Assembly (NCBI GenBank): GCA_030737875.1
Contig: CM060915.1
Span: forward strand, 631,534,786-631,598,785
DNA length: 64,000 nucleotides
Source: Allium sativum
Lineage: Eukaryota > Streptophyta > Magnoliopsida > Asparagales > Amaryllidaceae
Direction: 5' to 3'
Shown here: one piece after another, positions 1 through 13,131 of the stretch
Layout: the number at the start of each line of letters is the position of its first letter
How positions within the stretch are numbered: position 1 is the first letter of the stretch
Made by a program: the position numbers and the translations under genes
Notes under the pieces: generated by a model
Seen by the model: the letters and a program-made list of their open reading frames with translations, nothing else
Told to the model about the DNA's origin: nothing
The model's database searches: none

Positions 1-284
1 TCACATTAAAAATCACATTTTTAATATGATGTTTATTTTAAAAATCACATTTTTATAATGGCACTTCATATATAAAAATCGTATATTTTTACAATGCTTC
101 TCTCTATATAAAAATTATATTTTTATATCTCTACTTCTTATATAAAAAACTAATTTTTATTTTGCTCTTCCCATGATAAAGATCACATTTTTGTGCCACT
201 ACTTCTCGTATAAAATCCCGTTTTTATTTCATATCTATATGTATAAAAATCCAATTCCTACTTCGCTTTCATATATATATATAA

Positions 285-470
285 ATTCGATTTTTCATAG
301 ATCAAAATCAAATTTTTTTATAGATAAAAATCAAAGGTTTTATATAGATAAAAATCAAAGCTTTTATATAGATAAAAATCAAATCTTTTATTCAAATATA
401 GATCAAAGCTTTTATTTAAATAAAAATCAAATCTTTTATTTTTATAAAAATTAAAGTTTTGCTTAAATAC
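285..470. repeat. 24-bp AT-rich tandem repeat in B LTR
   Basis: Degenerate copies of a unit of about 24 bp built around GATAAAAATCAAAGCTTTTA. The unit is a multiple of three, which explains a long repetitive open frame with no coding meaning. A matching array lies at about 11640-11830 in the other B LTR. Confidence 0.8.
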
Positions 471-549
471 AAATCAGATTTTTATTTTCTTTCTTTTAAT
501 AAAGTTCAGATTTTACTTTAAATAAAATAACACAAAATAAAAATCACCT

Positions 550-782
550 TTGTAAATTTCCGGCGGCGACTGGAGGCGACACAGGGGGAGGCGGCGGTCG
601 TTGGTTGGTCGGTGGTGGCGGGATCGAGGAGGTGGTGCAGTGGTTTCTGCGGCGTAGGTCCGGTATTGCGGGGTTTCGTGCGTCCGAGGTCTGGTGTTGC
701 GGGGTTTCGTCGAGGTGGAGGGGATGACTGGGGAAGACGGTAAGGGGAGCGGCGGTCTAGCACTGTTCGGCGACGGGGTGCT
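550..782 (-). promoter_or_regulatory. GC-rich island at presumed transcript start, B 3' LTR
   Basis: A sharp GC-rich, CpG-containing island in otherwise very AT-rich DNA. On the minus (element) strand a TATATATA stretch near 789-796 lies just upstream. The island is inferred to be the start of the transcribed R/leader region. Equivalent islands sit in the same place in every other LTR here. Confidence 0.5.
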
Positions 783-1696
783 GAGGTGTATATATAATAT
801 AATTATTATATTTTTATTTTCCTTTTCTCTAAATAGTTGATTTTTCAATCAATCTCGAAATCAAACCCAATGATTATCGTCCATAGCTAATTACCTCCAT
901 TCTGAACACAATGGGATATGTATCGTAAGTCAGTTTGGTTGTTTCGATCGGTTTCCATCAAAATCAAAATATAAATCTATATATTGAATTTATATGCGTA
1001 TTTCAATTTACCGGGGCCACATACTAATTCTAAAAATTTCGAAAAAAATAACCTAGCTATGTTGGGATGATACGGTCCCAACAAAACTAATTTCATTAAA
1101 TTCCGAGAAAGTTTGAAAAATGGCCATTTTTTGGTCGATCCAAATTGATTGAAGCTGTTAAAACACGTTTCCTTCTGCCACGCTCACATATTAATCCCAA
1201 AAATAATGAATTTTGGAATCTAGCAATAACTTAACATCCCCGATCCAAAAAAAAGTGGTTTTCGAAAACAGAGGTCGTTCGCAAAATTCCCATTTTTAAG
1301 GGCCAAAATTCCAAAGCGACTATTCTAAATTTTCAATTGGACATAACTTTTTATTCCCGCTATGAAATTCTGATTTTTCGGATTCATTGGAAAGATATTC
1401 TCAAATAGATTCTAATATTTTTGGTTTTGCTAAAATCCGGTTTATTTTGAATCCTATGCATTCATTTGAAATTTGAAATTGAATTTTCGAACTACCGCGC
1501 CATTTTCAATTCCATTTATAATTAAAATAAATATTTATATTCTAGCGTCGATTCAAATAAATATATACGTTCTAATTCTATTCAAAATAATTTTTTGCTT
1601 GTTATTATTTAAAATAATTCATTTTAAATATTCAAAATTTACTAAAATTGCCAAAATAAATATTTTAAATTGACTCAGATTTTCCGGGATGTTACA

Positions 1697-1714
1697 ATCT
1701 CCCCCACTTAAAAT
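1697..1714 (-). other. Polypurine tract of element B
   Basis: On the minus strand this reads ATTTTAAGTGGGGGAGAT directly before the LTR start TGTAACATCCCGG. This is the usual layout for plus-strand DNA priming in LTR retrotransposons. Confidence 0.88.
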
Positions 1715-2743
1715 CTTTTCGTCCTCGAAAAGGAATGGAGATGAAATTTGTTTAACTAACCAACTCAAATTTAATTATTTTCATTATGGCTTAAGTTCTT
1801 CAACTTTTCATTTTCTAAGAACTTTTCAAATTTTTCAAAAATTTGGCTAATACCCTAAATTTTCGAATTTTTTTGCCACAACCTCCCCTGCACGGGAGCA
1901 CCGGAAAAATCCCGAATTCGCCATACATGCCTCTCCAATCCAAAAAGAAAAAGAAACAGCCAAGCAGCTAGCCAATCGGCTCATAAAATCATCAAAAACC
2001 CTAAGAAATACAATAAACATGTACCTATTTGTTGGGCAAACAATTTTATTCCTCTGCTTAGCTTCCCTGCTATTACTTGTTCAATGGATACACATGTATA
2101 TGCATGCAATTTCTAACCATTTTCAATACAGTTTAATATTTGGTTCAATTTGGCCTAAATTTACCGTTTATTCACATGTTGATTTAAATAAATAATTACA
2201 CAACACAACCATCAATCAATTACTGGGTTAACGTTTCAAATCCATAATTTTGATATATATATATACAGAAAATCATGTTTTTGATGCCAAGTCACAACAA
2301 TATATTATAACTATATTTTGGTTCTCACACCAGTTAATTGGAAATATATAGATATCTCACTTTCAAAACTCGATCACAAATGTTGATGATGATGCATCAT
2401 CATCAGGATTATCCCCGGGCGACTAGAGGGTGATTCTATATCTATCTAGTATATTAAAACTTCGTATACACGTGGATTAGACATATATGCAAAATCTTTA
2501 TATACCTGATTGTCCAAATCAATTTAAAATAAATATTCAAATACGAATAATAAAGTTTAAATTTTCAAAACAAAATTTGTTCTCATTTTTATTTTAAAAA
2601 AAACACTGCTCTTCACACTCGTTCTAGGATACTACTAATCCCATCTCTAACGAGTCATTCCCATTGGATATTACTAGTACAATCTCTGATGAATTCTTTC
2701 GTTCGATTCTAATATGTCTTGTTCTCGAGCTTTGTAAACCAAA

Positions 2744-2755
2744 TCTCTGATACCA
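2744..2755 (-). other. Primer-binding site of element B (initiator Met tRNA type)
   Basis: The minus strand reads TGGTATCAGAGA, one change from the plant initiator-Met PBS TGGTATCAGAGC. One base separates it from the LTR end at 2757. Confidence 0.85.
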
Positions 2756-2756
2756 C

Positions 2757-3032
2757 TGTAAAGACCTGAAACTTCCCCGGTCTCCGAAGAGAAGAGGAAG
2801 CACGGATTGCCTTGAGAACAAGATGAATCAGAACACAAACAGAAGAACATTTCATTGTTATTACAACAATATACATCAGAATACAAAAATATACAGAGTA
2901 TGAATAAATATTACACATTTACTAAATATCAGAGATTTACAAGTTACAATGCAGCAAAAAATAATACAAAACACAATTGAAAAGAATATACGGATACAGA
3001 GCTTTCCGAATATCATTCCAGCTATAAACCGG
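2757..3032 (-). mobile_element. Element B, 5' LTR, segment 1 (U5 end)
   Basis: This segment begins in plus coordinates with TGTAAAGACC beside the PBS. It is the U5 end of the minus-strand element. It is interrupted after AAACCGG by solo LTR S1 and resumes at 7934 with CCAGGATCC. In other LTRs the two halves are contiguous, for example near 38605. Joined length of this LTR is 276 plus 5198 bp, about 5.47 kb. Confidence 0.87.
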
Positions 3033-3763
3033 TGTGACGACCCCAAAGCCCGATGAGACGGTGCAAGGATAATCTTCGGAATATAACACATAAACGGATA
3101 ATAGCAGAACTGAAATAAATAAATACACCGGATAATGTACAATAGAATACACTGGATAAATAAAATCATCAAAGTTACACAGTATATAGGATCATACTTA
3201 GTACAAATACAGTTTAGCTATACATAAATGTCTACAGCGGAAAAGAAAACATAATATGTACAACAGGAGCTAAACCGCATAAAAAGAGATAAATGATAGA
3301 ATCCGTCTCCAACTCCAGCTATCCAGAAAGAGCCTGCTAAAACCTAAATACAAGGTTTCCCGTGTAGAAATAGGGGCACCCGAGTTTGCAAGTGAAACAA
3401 ACTACGAGTCAGTCATGGGACTGGTATGAGAAATCTACTTAACACATTTTACAATATGGCTAATCACAGGACCACGCCACTTTCGCGGAACGGGTTTACT
3501 CCATTGGATTGCCAGTGCTTTAAAACAAATAAATCTTTTAAACATTGCAATGCTTTTTATAAAAATGAAGCCGTTATAAGACTCAGTTCCCATCACACAA
3601 TGCAACACAAACCGGAGGATAGAGTTTTACCTTATAATGGCCAAAATATGCTTGATACGAGCAAAACAAATCATTTGATATTATTGCTAGTGTATATATG
3701 TTTTAAAAACAATTTCAATCATAACTATCAATCATAGGCGGTATGGGTACCATATATCATGTC

Positions 3764-3767
<4 letters not shown>

Positions 3768-3800
<33 letters not shown>
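3768..3800. repeat. AT dinucleotide microsatellite
   Basis: A run of about 16 AT repeats within solo LTR S1. Another shorter run lies at about 6247-6270. Confidence 0.95.
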
Positions 3801-3805
<5 letters not shown>

Positions 3806-6221
3806 CAAAACTGCATGGTGTCGTATTTGGAAATTGGATTTCCATCATGAACCAAGGCAAAAGATAGTCCTTACCGAATTCGATACGCTCTAGCCCGTGT
3901 CTCAGGCAAGCGCACAAGCAAGCCTTGGATCGTCAGGGCCGGTCCACCGATGTGGTTTAAAATTCCTGAACACTGCGTTACTCCGCCCTATAGGGCGTCA
4001 CTAGTCATATCTGACCATACCATCGGCTCCGAAGAGACCAAAGAAAACCGAGGCCTCGCTTTTAATCATCCACGTAAGTAAAATATCCGGGCGTGCAAAA
4101 CCCAAAGCACCACTCCTAGCTAGAAGGAAATGCAAGTCCTCTCTGATGTCCTTCTCCCGTTTCTAGCTCATAACGGGGTGTGAGGCTCGCGAAACAACGT
4201 TATACACAAAGCTATGCCACACAGGCCATGCTTTGATCATCAACTACAAGACTTTGCTTTCCAACAGAAGCCTTGATCATCAGCCACTTAGGCATACCAC
4301 ACAGGCAATTCACTCCATGCGACTGATTTCTATCGATATATAACCTTTGAGCTTGTACGTCTCAGAGAAGGGCATTAAGCAAGAGAATAAATTCTCCGCC
4401 GACAAACAGATATATAGTTAATAGAGATCAATCAGCATAGAACAAAATCCAATGTCTCCATTTACATGCTTATTCTGGGTCTGAACGAAACCGGAGGCAC
4501 TCAATACCTCGCATATCCATACAATCAACATGTACATCCGGACGGCTACTACTTCAGCCCCGTCAAGGTAGCTACTCCCACCATGAGCATCAGTAGCACC
4601 CCTCCATTCGACGTGAAGATCATCGGTCTTGCACTGTCTTCATATCTTCGACTTTCACTCGTCGATCATTTATTTGAAATGAGAATCAACTTGGCCTTTT
4701 CAAATAATTCACGTATATTTAGAATTTCAAATCAATTCATTTCAATGGTTAAATTATTCGATATCACTAATTCTGTTCTTGAATGTAATTTTCACATCAA
4801 ACACGTTCAACCATCAAATATCACATAAACCAAGCAAAATCAGTCTATTTCTATTCCATATTGTTTATAATATTTTATCACAATTTATCGCTATTTTTTA
4901 TTTATTTAAAAATAGGCAATTCATTCAAAACAACGCTTCAGGCCATAACGCGGCCGTGGCGCTGTTTTTCTCCAGATTCGATTTACACATATCTGAAAAT
5001 CTAACTGTTGGATCTTCACAAATTTTATATCATTAGAAAGATCTTTTCAAAACAAATCCAACGGTTTCATTTCCGGGAAAATCCGACGGTCGGATCTCCC
5101 GCACTAATCGTTTGAAGTTAGGATTTCAAAATACGAACTGCAGCGTCGTTATTCGATTTAATTTAGTTATATTTTTATATATATATATAAATATAATCGA
5201 TTCTGGAGCTGTTTTTCTCCAGATTTGAATTACACATTCCAGACAATCCAACCATTGGATCTTTACAAAGTTGGTGCCGTTGGAAAGATATTTCTAAGGC
5301 GAACCCAACGGTTGCGGTTTCGGGAAAATTCGATGGTCGGATCTCCCGCACTAATCGTTTGAAATCACGGTTTCAAAACACGAACTGCAACTTTGTTATT
5401 CGATTTAATTTAGTTATACTTATATAGATATATATAACTATAATTCTTTCTTTGATTTCAAAACCATATCCACTTTATATATTTGATAAAAATGATATTT
5501 TTATCATCAAAAATATTTATTCCACACATCACCATTTTTCACACTTCATATTCACAATAAAAATGTAGATTTTATTGTTCAATCTATATATTCAACACCT
5601 GAACGTTTTCGACTTCACACATTCGATAAAATATTATTTTTATCGTTCTAGTCCTTTATTCAACACATGAATATTTTCTATAGTTGATATATATAAATAA
5701 AAATGTAATTTTTATTGTAAAACAATTTATTTCAAAACACGATTATTTTATATAGTCTATACATAAGGTAAAAATGTTATTTTTGGTGCTAAAACAATTT
5801 ACTTAAAATACTAATATTTTATATAGGCTATATATATAATAAAAATGTGAATTTTATCTTTCAAACAATTTATTCAACACATGAACTTCATTCAACACAT
5901 GAATTTCTATTCAACACACGAATATAGTTTCAACACATGAAAATAATTCTATCACATGAATATTATTGAAAATTTCGGCAGCATAACGGCAGGGTAGTTA
6001 AAACCGGGACGATATCGATGTACGGCTCCTCGCTCTACCTTAAAACCTTGCAGTTTTTTACAATGGGGATTTTCAATATCTAGTTCGCATGCAGGAGAAT
6101 TTTCCCATATACTAATCCTATTGGGATTTCAATCACAATCAATCATTTCAATTCAACCATTCATGATATTCACCAAATTTCACATCAACCAATCCAAACA
6201 ATATCACAACCAATATATATT

Positions 6222-6238
6222 GTCCATGGTCTGTGGAC
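6222..6238. repeat. Conserved small hairpin GTCCA...TGGAC in S1
   Basis: GTCCATGGTCTGTGGAC can fold with a five-base-pair stem. Equivalent sequences occur once in every LTR that covers this position. It is the S1 member of the set discussed in the findings. Confidence 0.6.
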
Positions 6239-7066
6239 GAGGGGAGTGTATATATATATATATATATATTCGTATATAAATATATTTCAATTTCACTTCA
6301 CTTCAATTTATTTCAACATATATATTATCTTTACAACGCATATATAACTTATACATCGGACATACAACTTATACAACGCTTAACATGAGGTGTACAATGC
6401 TTATATAACTCATACATCGAGTATATAATTTATACATCGTTGTTTTCCAAATCGTTTATAAATTAGAAATCTCATATTGGGTTCCACTCCACCAAAAATA
6501 GCAGAAGGCTCAGAAAAATATGCGGTCTCTTCTAGAATGTAGAAGACGTCCACACGAGTCCACTGTCTCTTGTTTCACTGAATTTCGATCACAAACGAAA
6601 AGGATATGATTTTTATAGTGAAATCAAAATCCGTAGCATTTAGAAGTGCTATAGACTATAAAATAAAATACAGGCCGTTACCTCTCTGATTAGTTCAAAT
6701 CTAGGTTTCAACTTTTCTCGAAATCCGTGTAGCGGTTTCTCGATTGGATTTCACCACGGGGTAGGGCCTGGAGAGGCGCACGTGCGCCAGGGAGGGGTCC
6801 AGTTCGGTGGCTCCAGGTGTTGCCAGCAGCGGTTTAAAGGCTCCGACTTTGGAGGCATGAATCCTGCGATTCACTTGACGAGAGGGGTGCAACGACCATG
6901 GATTTGAAGCTTGAGGGGAGGTCTTCAAAAACCCCAACTGGGTCGAAGGCTATCGATGCGTATAGGAGGAAAAAACGAGGAGAGAAGGGAAGAACCCCTT
7001 TCCGTCGTCGTGCAGTAGAAGATCGGGGAGAGAGAAAGTCGTTTGGGCCAATGAGATTTTTCCATT

Positions 7067-7076
7067 TATTTATATA
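7067..7076 (-). promoter_or_regulatory. TATA box candidate of S1
   Basis: The minus strand reads TATATAAATA, about 30 bp before a GC-rich leader-like stretch. Position in the LTR matches the U3/R boundary inferred for H. Confidence 0.5.
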
Positions 7077-10000
7077 TTTTTAAATTTCGAAAATACCCTC
7101 TTTCACACACGAACCCCAATCCAGACCCAACGACTGTCGTCCCTAGCTAAATACCTCCATTCCAAACACAATGGGATATGTTTCGTAGGCCCATTCGACT
7201 GTTTCAGTCAGTTTTTCTTCAAATTAAAATATAAAACATTCAATATTTGAGTTGAACGTACATTTCAATTTGTTGGGGCCACATACTGATTCTAAAAATT
7301 CCAAAAAAATAAATCTAGCTATGTCTTGACGATACGGTCCCAACAAAACTTTTTTCGTCGAATTCTGAGACCCTTTGAAAAATGGCCCTTTTCTAGTCGA
7401 TCAAATTTAATAGAAATCGACCAAACACATTTTCCTTTGCCACGCTCACATACTAGCTTCAAAAATTATGATATTTGAAACTTAGCAATAATTTAACATC
7501 TCGGATCCAACATAAGTAGTTTCGTCGAATTCCGAGGTCGTTTACAAAATGTATATTTTCAAGGGCGATATATTCTCTATAGCCACCTTTCTGAAAATTC
7601 ATTTGGCCATAACTTTTGTCTCCCGCTACGAAACTTCGATTTTTCAGATTCGTTAGAAATATATTCACCAACAGATTTAAATATTTTTGGTTTCACTAAA
7701 ATCCATTTTATTTTGCACCCGGTACAGTCAGTCAAAGTTTGAATTGAAAATTTGAAACTGCCGCGCCATTTCAGGCCTTGTTTATAATACGAAGTAATCA
7801 TATTCATTTTCAAACATTGATTCAAACTACTTTTCGTCGTTAGTGTTTAAACTATTTATTTTAGATATTTAAAATTCACTAAAATAGCCAATTTAAATTT
7901 TTTAAATTGGTTCAGATTTTACGGGTTGTTACACCAGGATCCTATGGATATAAATCTGCAAAACCAAAACTACTAGCTACCCATGCGGAAAACAGGGGCA
8001 CCCAGAGTTTAGGTTAAAACAATAAACTCCAGGTCAGTCATGTTACTGGTGTGAGAACTAAAACAGTTATTAATTTGCTTTTAAAGTTAGGTAAATCAAG
8101 GGACCACGCCGTATAACACGGAACGGGTTTACCCCCAAGAAAACCAATGCATAAAACAAACAGCACAATGCTAAATAAAGAACAATGAAGCTATTATAAG
8201 ACCCAGTTCCCATCACACAATGCAACCGCAAGCCAAAGGATAGGGTTTGACCTTATAATAGCCAAATAATGCTTGATACATGAAATTTCATATTTTATTA
8301 TTACTATAAGTGTATAGTGTCAAAACAATTTCAATCATAAGTATCAATCATAGACGACATAAGTACCATGTATCATGTCGCCAATACTAGGCTCTACAAT
8401 CAAAACCACAAAATGTCGTATTGGAAGTTGGATTTCCATCTGTGAACCAAGGAAAGGGATCGTCCTTACCGCTTCGAGACAATCTAGCCTACTATGTCTC
8501 AGGCAAATACTCTGTCAATCCTTTGGATCGTCAGGGCCGGTCCACTCGATGTGGATTAAAATGCCTGAATACTACATTTCCCCGGCCCTATGGGGCGTAA
8601 ATTGGTCATATCCCGACCAAACTATCGGCCCCGGAACGACCGATATAACCGAGGCTCCACACTATGCATCATCCACATAAGTAAAATGTCAGGGCGTGAA
8701 AAACGCTGACACCACTCCTAGATAGAAAGAAATGCATGTCCTCCATGAAGGCCTCTCCCGTTTCTGGTCCACAACGGGGTGCGAGGCTCGCGAATCAACG
8801 CTACACAAAGCTACGCTATATTAAAGCTGCGCTTTGATCATCAACCACAAGACTCTGCTTTTCAACAGAATCCTTGATCACTTGCATCTCAGCATGCCAC
8901 ATAGGAAATTCACGCTATGCAACCGATGTCTATCAATCGCACAGAATGAAATCCGATGTCACACACACATCCATTTACCAGTTCACTCTGGGTCTGAACG
9001 AAACCGGAAGCACCTTATTCCTCCCACATATGTCAAATATAGAGGAGAGGCCCTCGCATATTCGTTGATCTCCAAGTACATCTAGACGATCACCACTTAT
9101 TACCTCGCGTTGGGTGTACAACCCAATCAAGACATCAGTAATCATCCAAACGATGTGAAGACCTCCGGTCTTCAACCACCGTCTTCATCCTTGACATCGT
9201 CGATTCAGTTATTCAGAATGGGATAAACCCGATCTTTCTGAATAGCTCGTGTATATAATAAACAAGTGCTATAAAAACACAATATATTCCTCATTCCAAT
9301 CTAGAATATTCCTTTATTTAAATATTCTTATACTTTGGGAAAGGTTCCCATTAATTTTATCAAAGATAAATTCTTTAAATTTATTCTTTAATCTTCCTTT
9401 GGATATCATTTCAATCTAATTAAAGATGCATTAAAACTCCACTTGGTTTTAATCTTCCTAAAAATCAATATTAACGATTGTTTAACTTGGGAAATCCTAT
9501 CCTGTCTTTAACTGGGTTAAAGGACCAATGTCATTTAAAGCACGGTTCACGAAAAACCCAAAATCACATTCCAATCCATCAGCCTTTAACCGTAAATTAG
9601 CAAGTGAACAATTCCCTAAGTATTAACCCCGAAGGCCAAAACGAACATCAGATCAATACCCAGGAACCATTCAATTTAACTAATCTCTAGTTAGTTCCTG
9701 ATTTTCTTAACTCCACTGGGTCTAAGAACAGTATTATTAAAAATACCATTCACGACAACCCATAATCACATTCCATTAACAATGGAATCTTCATGGAAGA
9801 ACAGATCATTTGTTTTGATTTTACACAAATTATTGATTTTTTTAATAATTTTATCAAGGCCCGTACAGTCGATTTCCATAAACGGCCATCGAACTGCACT
9901 TACAGCGACCTTTTCCAAATTTGATTTGAAAATAATTCCAAATCCAGCCATGAGATTTCAAATCTCTAATATTCGTTAGAAATCTCTTTTCGATATGAAC

Positions 10001-11170
10001 CCAATGGTTCCAGTTTTAGGAGAATCCGACAGTCGGATCTACCGTAATGTCCATTCGAAGTCAATGGCCGAAATTCGCGAACTGCCGCTACGCGACGCGT
10101 TTATTTCATGCCATTATATTATATATAACATATATATATATAATATATATTTCGTCGATTTCCATTTTAAAACTATTTCATAAATCATTTTAAATTTGTT
10201 TTCAAAATGATTTCAACTTCATATTCAATTTCAAATCGAAATTGAATATTCCATATCATAGATACATAAATAATAGTATTTTCAAAACATTAGATTTTGA
10301 AATCAATTCCTTTTCAATATTCATTTTAAAAATGAATAAAATCGATATGAATATCGTTCACGTCAAAATGGCGTTAATCTAATCAACATGGCTTTATATA
10401 TTTAAATATATTTGTGTCCATCCCAAATCGGACATCAAAATCAGATTTTGATTTATTACCGAATATTATTTTAAAAATATTCATTATTTTAAAATATTCA
10501 TTCTTTCTGAACTGGAATCAGACACAGCCAATTACCATATAATGTGATTATATGGATTTCATACACCACATGTACACAACAACAATCAAACATAGTCAAC
10601 CATCATCCAAAGTGCGTTCTACACTGAATAAGCATCAAATATAAATATTCAATGCTTACAACAGCCTATCAATCAATCGATTGACATACAACTAAATATT
10701 GGGATTAGTGTATGTCCAATATCATCCCAATACCCGTGTGGGGTTTCAATCAACAAATAACGAATTTTATTTGTGCAGTTGGGCGATGTGTAAAATTTAT
10801 CGTCCCAATCAATATCTGACAAATGTGTGTTCATAAACAAATCGTCTGATTTGTAAATGAATAATTATTTTATTCACATCAAAGTTAAAAATTATATTTT
10901 TTTTTTGCGATAAAATATTTTATCCAATATGTGAATATTCACTTTAGTTCATTTATACAATAAAAATGATATTTTTATTGTTCTAATATATCTTAGAAAA
11001 TTTTGGCGGCATAACGGCGTGATATCAAAATCGGGTAATGTCTAGCATTACCCCTCTCCTGATATTGGCTCGCGCCATACACACATAACAATTCTAATCA
11101 ATTCATTTCACCCAAACAACCAAATTCAACCAAATAATCTAACCATCTAAACTAAACAATCAAATAATTC

Positions 11171-11187
11171 GTCCATGGTCTGTAGAC
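11171..11187. repeat. Conserved small hairpin in B LTR (stem with one mismatch)
   Basis: GTCCATGGTCTGTAGAC, the B member of the conserved LTR hairpin. One stem position is mismatched here. Confidence 0.5.
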
Positions 11188-11639
11188 GACGGGGGAACAG
11201 TTCATATATGCAGTTATAAAATAAATAACTGTATAAGAAAATTATAGTGAGGAGTTCTAACCCTTTGGGTTCCACTCCGCCATTCTTTATTTTCCGAATG
11301 GTTCAGATTTGTCCGAAATTCCAATGCGACCTTTTCCTGCTGTTCACATTAAAAAATCACATTTTTAATATGATGTTTATTTTCAAAATCACATTTTTAT
11401 ATTAGCACTTCATATATAAAAATCATATATTTTTACAACGCTTCTCTCTATATAAAAATTATATTTTTATATCTCTACTTCTTATATAAAAATCTAATTT
11501 TTATTTTGCTCTTCCCATGATAAAGTTCACATTTTTATACCGCTACTTCTCATATAAAATCCCATTTTTATTTCATATCTATATGTATAAAAATCCAATT
11601 CCTACTTCGCTTTCATATATATAGAAATTCGATTTTTCA

Positions 11640-11830
11640 TAGATCAAAATCAAATCTTTTTATAGATAAAAATCAAAGCTTTTATATAGATAAAAATCAA
11701 AGCTTTTATGTAGATAAAAATCAAATATTTCTTTCAAATAAAGATCAAAGCTTTTATTTAAATAAAAATCAAAGCTTTTATTTAAATAAAAATCAAAGTT
11801 TTGCTTAAATAAAAATCAGATTTTTATTTT
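11640..11830. repeat. 24-bp AT-rich tandem repeat, second B LTR copy
   Basis: Same GATAAAAATCAAAGCTTTTA-type array as at 285-470, with differences in unit sequence and number. Confidence 0.8.
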
Positions 11831-11894
11831 CTTTCTTTTAATAAATTTCAGATTTTACTTTAAATAAAATAAAACAAAATAAAACTCACCTTTG

Positions 11895-12215
11895 TAAATT
11901 TCCGGCGACGACTGGAGGCGACACAGGGGGAGGCAGCGGTCGTTGGTTAGACGGTGGTGGCGAGATCGAGGAGGTGGTGCAGTGGTTTCTACGGCGCTGG
12001 TCTGCTGTTGTGGGGTTTCATGCGTCGGAGGTCTGGTGTTGCGGGGTTTCGTCGAGGTGGAGGGGATGACTGGGGAAGATGGCAAGGGGAGCGGCTGTCT
12101 GGCACTGTTCGGCGATGGGGTGGCAAAGCCTGGAGGAGGGCGACGGGGTGAATCGGGGATTAGGGGCAAAAGGGGGGGCGTTTTATTTGATTAGGCTTAA
12201 GGAAATAAAGGAGGT
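11895..12215 (-). promoter_or_regulatory. GC-rich island, B 5' LTR
   Basis: Same island as 550-782 but longer. The left copy lacks a stretch of roughly 80 bp near the TATA side. A minus-strand proline-rich frame (11855-12169) is partly shared with the other copy, but it runs out into LTR sequence and is not called as a gene. Confidence 0.5.
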
Positions 12216-13131
12216 GTTGAGGTGTATATATATAATATAATTATATTATTATTATTTTCCTTTTCTCTAAAAAGTTGATTTTCAATTAATTTTGAAATAG
12301 AACCCAAGACTGTTGTCCATAGCTAATTACCCCCATTTCGAACACAATGGGATATGCATCGTAAGCCAGTTTGGCTGTTTTGATCGGTTTCCATCAAAAT
12401 CAAAATATAAATCTATATATTGAATTTGTACACATATTTCAATTTACAGGGGCCACATGCTGATTCTAATAATTCTGAAAAAATTAACCTAGCTATGTTA
12501 GGATGATACGGTCCCAACGAAACTGATTTCATCAAATTCTGAGACCGTTTGAAAAATGGCCATTTTCTGGTCGATCCAAATTGATTGAAACTGTTAAAAC
12601 ATGTTTCCTTTTGCCACGCTCACATATTAATCCCAAAAATTATGAATTTTGGAATCTAGCAATAACTTAACATCACGGATCCAACAAAAGTGGTTTCGTT
12701 GAAAACGGAGGTCATTTGTAAAATTACCATTTTTAAGGGCCAAAATTCCTTAGAGACTATTCTAAATTTTCAAATGGACATAACTTTTTATTTCCACTAT
12801 GAAATTTTGATTTTTCAGATTCATTGGAAAGACATTCTCAAATAGATTCTAATATTTTTGATTTCGCTAAAATCTGGTTTATTTTGAATCTTGTACATTC
12901 ATTTTAAATTTGAAATCGAATTTTCGAACTACCGCGCCATTTTCAATTCCATTTATAATTAAAATAAATATTTATATTCTAACGTTGATTCAAATAAATA
13001 TATACATTCTAATTCTATTTAAAATAATTTTCCTCGTTATTATTTAAAATAATTCATTTTAAATATTCAAAATTTAATAAAATTGCCAAAATAAATATTT
13101 TAAATTGGCTCAGATTTTCCGGGTTGTTACA

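Larger units (their letters stand above)
1..1696 (-). mobile_element. Element B, 3' LTR (truncated by window start)
   Basis: This is the last part, in plus coordinates, of a long LTR lying in minus orientation. It ends in GGGATGTTACA and is followed at once by a minus-strand polypurine tract, which fixes the LTR edge. It matches 11344-13131 of the other B LTR over its whole length, in the same order: AT-rich short repeats, a GC-rich island at about 550-782, a TATA-like stretch near 789, and the conserved U3 block at about 830-1696. The rest of this LTR lies left of the window. Proline-rich open frames on the minus strand across the GC island are read as leader sequence and not as genes. Confidence 0.88.
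1697..2756 (-). mobile_element. Element B, internal domain (no gag-pol)
   Basis: These 1060 bp lie between the two LTRs of element B. Next to the left LTR is the polypurine tract, and next to the right LTR is the primer-binding site. No gag, protease, reverse transcriptase, RNase H or integrase motif is visible on either strand and no frame exceeds about 70 residues. Reading leftward, the sequence before the PPT can be read as PFLFEDEKILSGGD, which resembles the last residues of plant Ty3/gypsy pol and may be a vestige. At about 1800-2110 it carries the purine-rich module also seen in A, T and S2. The element must depend on proteins supplied in trans. Confidence 0.88.
3033..7933 (-). mobile_element. 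Solo LTR S1 (family C) inserted in B
   Basis: A 4901-bp LTR bounded by TGTGACGACCCC and GGGTTGTTACA, with no PBS, PPT or internal domain inside, hence a solo LTR. It splits the B LTR. The flanks are CCGG on the left and CCAGG on the right, consistent with a CCAGG target duplication whose left copy lost one base. Its U5 end closely resembles that of S2, so both belong to one family. A TATATAAATA box on the minus strand (7067-7076) precedes a GC-rich stretch at about 6705-7045. Solo LTRs arise by recombination between the two LTRs of a full element. Minus orientation is set by the conserved U3 block at about 7083-7933. Confidence 0.85.
7934..13131 (-). mobile_element. Element B, 5' LTR, segment 2
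   Basis: Continuation of the B LTR to the right of S1, up to GGGTTGTTACA. The part from about 11344 onward matches 1-1696, which proves the LTR pair. The middle (about 9300-11340) is AT-rich and holds no convincing frame. A GC-rich island lies at about 11895-12215, preceded on the element strand by TATATATA near 12225. The conserved U3 block is about 12283-13131. Beyond 13131 the sequence changes to plus-orientation LTR sequence of H. The expected 5-bp duplicate of AGATT on the far left is outside the window and cannot be checked. Confidence 0.87.

Noticed and set aside
513..848. Proline-rich minus-strand frame shared by both B LTRs (also 11855-12169)
   Set aside because: It is on the sense strand and similar in both copies, but the copies are a recent LTR pair, the N-terminal parts differ, and no domain is recognisable.
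3768..3800. AT microsatellite as a possible origin or scaffold attachment site
   Set aside because: A simple repeat alone is not evidence for either function.
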